Shown: positions 13,589-15,578 of the stretch, one piece after another
Layout of the letters: each line of letters begins with the position of its first letter
Numbering within the stretch: position 1 is the stretch's first letter
NCBI GenBank assembly: GCA_934153805.1
Contig: CAKPFO010000039.1
Span: 1-15,578, forward strand
DNA: 15,578 nucleotides
Reading direction: 5' to 3'
From: an uncultured Clostridia bacterium
Lineage (GTDB): Bacteria; Bacillota; Clostridia; TANB77; CAG-508
Position numbers and translations under genes: made by a program
Notes under the pieces: model-generated
Told to the model about the DNA's origin: nothing
The model's database searches: none
What the model saw: only the letters and a program-made list of their open reading frames with translations

Positions 13589-13852
13589 TTATTTTCTTAA
13601 TCCTAATTTTTCAACTATGTCTCTATATCTTTGAACATCTTTTTCGCTTAAATATCTTAATAAGCTTCTTCTTTCACCAACCATTTTTAGAAGACCTCTT
13701 CTTGAATGGTTATCTTTTTTGTGAACTTTTAAGTGTTCTGTTAATTCATTAATTCTTTCTGTTAAAAGAGCTATTTGAACTTCTGAAGAACCAGTATCGT
13801 TTTCTGTTCTTTTATAAGTATTAATGATTTCTTGTTTTCTTTCCTTTGTCAT
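13589..13852 (-). CDS. rpsO: 30S ribosomal protein S15
   Basis: 87 residues, close to the usual 88-89. The S15 signature is complete: TGSSEVQIALLTERINELTEHLKVHKKD, then HSRRGLLKMVGERRSLLRYL. S15 binds 16S rRNA helices 20-22 and starts assembly of the small-subunit platform. The start follows TAGGAGGTG. The leader is about 83 bases and folded, which fits the autoregulation known for many S15 genes. Confidence 0.98.
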   Translation of the reverse strand: MTKERKQEIINTYKRTENDTGSSEVQIALLTERINELTEHLKVHKKDNHSRRGLLKMVGERRSLLRYLSEKDVQRYRDIVEKLGLRK

Positions 13853-13935
13853 AATTACACCTCCTATATTTTTATCTGCCTTAAACTGAGTATTAGTTGG
13901 TGTGTTATCCTAAAACTAAGTATAAGGTATTTAGC
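13853..13935 (-). promoter_or_regulatory. Structured rpsO leader, candidate S15 autoregulation site
   Basis: On the minus strand CCTTA (13927-13923) pairs with TAAGG (13883-13879), enclosing TTAGTT (13919-13914) paired with AACTAA (13898-13893). An internal ACT/AGT pairing also lies between these. The fold ends shortly before the ribosome binding site. S15 leaders in several bacteria bind S15 to repress translation. The helices are visible; binding is inference. Confidence 0.45.
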
Positions 13936-13941
13936 ATTATT

Positions 13942-13970
13942 ATATTAGCACATTTTTACAGAAAAATCAA
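13942..13970 (-). promoter_or_regulatory. Promoter of rpsO
   Basis: The minus strand reads TTGATT (13970-13965), 17 bases, TAATAT (13947-13942), with TGC directly before the -10 box (extended -10). Confidence 0.65.
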
Positions 13971-14070
13971 CAGTTTAAAGAAATTTTGTTAAAAGTTAAC
14001 AATGTAGTAGTTTGCTGTTTTACTGCCATTTGATTTTTTCACTTTTTCATATATTTCTATCTACTGTCAA

Positions 14071-14100
14071 AGAGACAACTTATTTTCATAAATTGTCTCT
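14071..14100. terminator. Hairpin with T-rich flank, owner unknown
   Basis: AGAGACAA (14071-14078) pairs with TTGTCTCT (14093-14100), followed on the plus strand by TATTTTTA. No plus-strand gene precedes it. On the minus strand it follows the decayed fragments at 14121-14226 and may have ended that former gene. Confidence 0.45.
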
Positions 14101-14120
14101 TATTTTTATACATTATTCAA

Positions 14121-14226
14121 AAGTTCCGTATAGGCATCACTTCTTTCTTTACTTTTGCATTTATCCAATTTAATTTCGTTTCACTTTTAAAGTTAATTTC
14201 TTATAAGCATCTCTCCTTTCCTTACT
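14121..14226 (-). pseudogene. Two decayed, related coding fragments
   Basis: On the minus strand 14226-14194 and 14153-14121 match at 25 of 33 bases and encode SKERRDAYKKL and SKERSDAYTEL. Half of the eight differences are synonymous. Each fragment is bounded by stop codons within about 20-25 codons and lacks a start, so neither is a working gene. They look like remains of a tandemly duplicated 3' gene end. Family not recognised. The surrounding 14007-14367 holds no other supported gene. Confidence 0.35.
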
Positions 14227-14367
14227 ATACTTTTATTTTACAATTTATTTGTGTTCTTATCTTGGTTATTCATTGTATTTTGAGTAAATAGTTTGTGATG
14301 TTTTTGTAAAAAAGTGCTTAAATGTTTTATTAAATTTTACTAAGTCTAATTTTGGTAGTTACATAAA

Positions 14368-14395
14368 AAGCGCTCTCTCTAATGAGAGAACGCTT
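14368..14395 (-). terminator. Terminator of the 124-residue gene
   Basis: A 12-bp stem (AAGCGCTCTCTC with GAGAGAACGCTT, one wobble pair in the minus-strand RNA) with loop TAAT is followed by TTTTT on the minus strand, directly after the stop codon. Confidence 0.85.
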
Positions 14396-14403
14396 AAAAA
14401 AAC

Positions 14404-14778
14404 TTACACTTGTACAAAATACACGCTATTGCATGTCACCACTTCATATACATTATTGCCAATTTCATTAACTTCCTTTACAGTACTTGTAGTAACATTT
14501 CTTAATCGATGTTCACCATCAATTGCCTCTATCTTTGCTAATCTACATTTAGTACCTCTTATCGGCTTTTCATTTGCAATTGCTACATATGTGTTCTTAA
14601 CTTCATCAAACCAGCAAGAATTAAAATAACCTTCCACACCTTTTAAAGTATAATCCGTTTGACTTCCACGGTCATCGTCGTTGGTTACTTCATATATCTT
14701 CCCTTTAATAAGCTCCGTTGGCTTTGTGCATCCATAATAGCTTTTTGTTCCTCCATTGTACCGTACAAATCTTTTCAT
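14404..14778 (-). CDS. Unrecognised 124-residue soluble protein, possible two-part SH3-like fold
   Basis: I do not recognise a named family. The protein is beta-rich with no signal peptide or membrane segment. Two parts have a similar layout, a lysine-led strand and then a terminal strand: KGKIYEVTNDDDRGSQTDYTLKGV to WFDEV (about 25-60), and KCRLAKIEAIDGEHRLRNVTT to YFVQV (about 77-124). The first part resembles the small SH3-like beta-barrel modules common in phage and mobile-element proteins (GKIYEV, then a closing FDEV). The ATG follows GGAGG. The gene is monocistronic, with an excellent promoter and terminator, and lies in an accessory stretch beside a tRNA gene. A phage-derived or defence-related origin is possible but unproven. 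Confidence 0.75.
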   Translation of the reverse strand: MKRFVRYNGGTKSYYGCTKPTELIKGKIYEVTNDDDRGSQTDYTLKGVEGYFNSCWFDEVKNTYVAIANEKPIRGTKCRLAKIEAIDGEHRLRNVTTSTVKEVNEIGNNVYEVVTCNSVYFVQV

Positions 14779-14867
14779 TTTTTTACCTCCAAAATTTTTT
14801 TATCATCTTGTTTATATAGTAACTGCAAACTCGAGGCTTGCTAAAAAAGCGATTGCTTTCATTTTTC

Positions 14868-14896
14868 ATTATATCATAGTTATGTAAATTGTTCAA
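14868..14896 (-). promoter_or_regulatory. Extended -10 promoter of the 124-residue gene
   Basis: The minus strand reads TTGAAC (14896-14891), 17 bases, TATAAT (14873-14868), with TGA before the -10 box. The transcribed leader contains AAAGC/GCTTT followed by T and a GCAAGC/GTTTGC hairpin, a possible attenuator. Confidence 0.75.
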
Positions 14897-14906
14897 GTTT
14901 TTGAAC
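14891..14906. promoter_or_regulatory. Inverted repeat over a -35 box, candidate operator
   Basis: GTTCAA and TTGAAC form a perfect 6-bp inverted repeat with a 4-base spacer. The left arm is the -35 box of the minus-strand promoter. A related half site, GTTCAC, lies in the -35 region of the divergent promoter at 14938. Confidence 0.4.
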
Positions 14907-14937
14907 TCTTAACTCAGGGGCATCAAAGAAAACACTG

Positions 14938-14966
14938 TTCACATTTTATATTTAGTATGATATAAT
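14938..14966 (+). promoter_or_regulatory. Extended -10 promoter of the 110-residue gene
   Basis: TTCACA (14938-14943), 17 bases, TATAAT (14961-14966), with TGA directly before the -10 box. The -35 box is 41 bases from that of the divergent promoter. Confidence 0.7.
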
Positions 14967-15038
14967 GTTATCAAAGTCTATACGACGAAGTATATTAAAC
15001 ACCTTTAACTCTATTAAAACAATTAGGAGGTAGAACTT

Positions 15039-15371
15039 ATGGAAAGAAAAGAGTTGGATTTTGTATTAGCACATAATCACTATTTGGAAGGTGGAACAAA
15101 AGAGGCATGTGTCAAAGTAAGAGATTTCTTAAACCATGCAACAACCCCAGGAAGCCAAATTCATTCTGCACTATCTTGTGTAACTGTTGATGAATTTATG
15201 GAAGCAGTAAAAACACTTATGGCGTTTGCTTATCGCCAGGAGGATAGTATTCCTGAAAAATGGGAATGCGATAGTGATTGTCAAATGACTTCCTCTCTCT
15301 TGTGCCCTGGAGAATGCAATATCAGTAAAACTTCTGACAAGATATGTCCATTTTTTATGGATGAAGGTTAA
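15039..15371 (+). CDS. Unrecognised 110-residue protein with a cysteine-rich C-terminus
   Basis: I do not recognise a family. Residues 1-70 look like a helical cytoplasmic domain (ELDFVLAHNHYLEGGTKEAC, DEFMEAVKTLMAFAYRQED). Residues 77-103 hold five cysteines, at 77, 81, 89, 93 and 103 (CDSDC, CPGEC, KICPFF), with two more at 24 and 47. The CxxxC pairs could bind zinc or an iron-sulphur cluster, or form disulphides. With no signal peptide, metal binding is the likelier reading. The ATG follows TAGGAGGT at ideal spacing. The gene is divergent from the 124-residue gene. Confidence 0.75.
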   Translation: MERKELDFVLAHNHYLEGGTKEACVKVRDFLNHATTPGSQIHSALSCVTVDEFMEAVKTLMAFAYRQEDSIPEKWECDSDCQMTSSLLCPGECNISKTSDKICPFFMDEG

Positions 15372-15412
15372 TCTGATATTAGAATAAGCTAGCTATAATA
15401 TAAGACTGAATG

Positions 15413-15461
15413 TCAATAATTGAGGTAGAAAACTTTTAAAGTTTTCTACCCCAACTATTGA
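15413..15461. terminator. Long hairpin after the 110-residue gene
   Basis: A 12-bp perfect stem (GGTAGAAAACTT, 15424-15435, with 15439-15450) extends outward to TCAATA/TATTGA. The extension has two mismatches on the plus strand that become G-U pairs on the minus strand. There is no T run, so it is either a T-poor terminator or a processing or barrier hairpin. Confidence 0.5.
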
Positions 15462-15473
15462 TTCAGCAAAATA

Positions 15474-15497
15474 AAAAAGCCTATATTTAGGCTTTTT
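15474..15497. terminator. Bidirectional terminator next to tRNA-Phe
   Basis: AAAAAGCCTA pairs with TAGGCTTTTT around TATT, giving a stem followed by T on both strands. It ends the tRNA transcript on the minus strand, just after the CCA end. Confidence 0.85.
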
Positions 15498-15502
15498 CTT
15501 CT

Positions 15503-15578
15503 TGGTGCTTCGAAGTGGAATCGAACCACTGACACAGGGATTTTCAGTCCCTTGCTCTACCAACTGAGCTATCGAAGC
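15503..15578 (-). tRNA. tRNA-Phe (anticodon GAA), complete
   Basis: 76 nt on the minus strand with acceptor arms GCTTCGA and TCGAAGC, D-arm GCTC/GAGC, anticodon stem AGGGA/TCCCT with loop CTGAAAA (anticodon GAA), T-arm AGTGG TTCGATT CCACT, and an encoded ACCA end. The gene starts exactly at the window edge, so an upstream tRNA gene or promoter cannot be seen. Confidence 0.97.

Overview
The window is very AT-rich DNA from a low-GC Gram-positive bacterium. A Bacillota member of class Clostridia, probably a gut-type uncultured lineage, is the best guess. The evidence is the codon bias, the AAGGAGG-type ribosome binding sites, the TTGACA/TATAAT promoters, the typA, rpsA, cmk/plsC, pnp and rpsO homologues, and a P-loop/Asp23 fusion protein of clostridial type. 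I cannot name the genus.

Layout. (a) 1-54 holds the first codons of a minus-strand gene that runs out of the window through a (TG)n tract. (b) 170-485 holds what I read as a compact type I toxin-antitoxin locus. A 29-codon membrane peptide gene lies on the minus strand, and a convergent antisense RNA of about 66 nt lies on the plus strand. The two transcripts are complementary over the toxin start codon and again in the loops of their two terminators. This resembles the par/Fst plasmid systems, but I do not recognise the peptide. (c) 577-1131 encodes a CmpB-family membrane protein, ended by a terminator shared with a convergent gene. (d) 1259-8896, all minus strand, is a housekeeping block. 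In transcription order it holds a GT39-like membrane glycosyltransferase, a P-loop/Asp23 protein, a fused cytidylate kinase-acyltransferase (Cmk-PlsC), a ribosomal protein S1-like protein, TypA/BipA and a TrmR-like methyltransferase. (e) 9071-9733 is an accessory island: an unrecognised 127-residue protein behind a perfect consensus promoter, then four tandem 44-45 bp repeats. (f) 9822-13970, minus strand, holds rpsO with a structured leader, pnp, and a processive family 2 glycosyltransferase. (g) 14000-15578 is a second accessory stretch: decayed coding fragments, two divergent small unknown genes with strong extended -10 promoters, and a complete tRNA-Phe(GAA) gene.

How the genes fit together. 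The core block links translation (S1, TypA, S15, TrmR), RNA turnover (PNPase) and envelope building (Cmk-PlsC for CDP and phosphatidic acid, two glycosyltransferases, an Asp23-domain protein). The accessory pieces sit in the gaps between these conserved units. The most notable is the putative toxin-antitoxin locus, which is too small for ordinary gene callers and whose parts must be read on both strands together.
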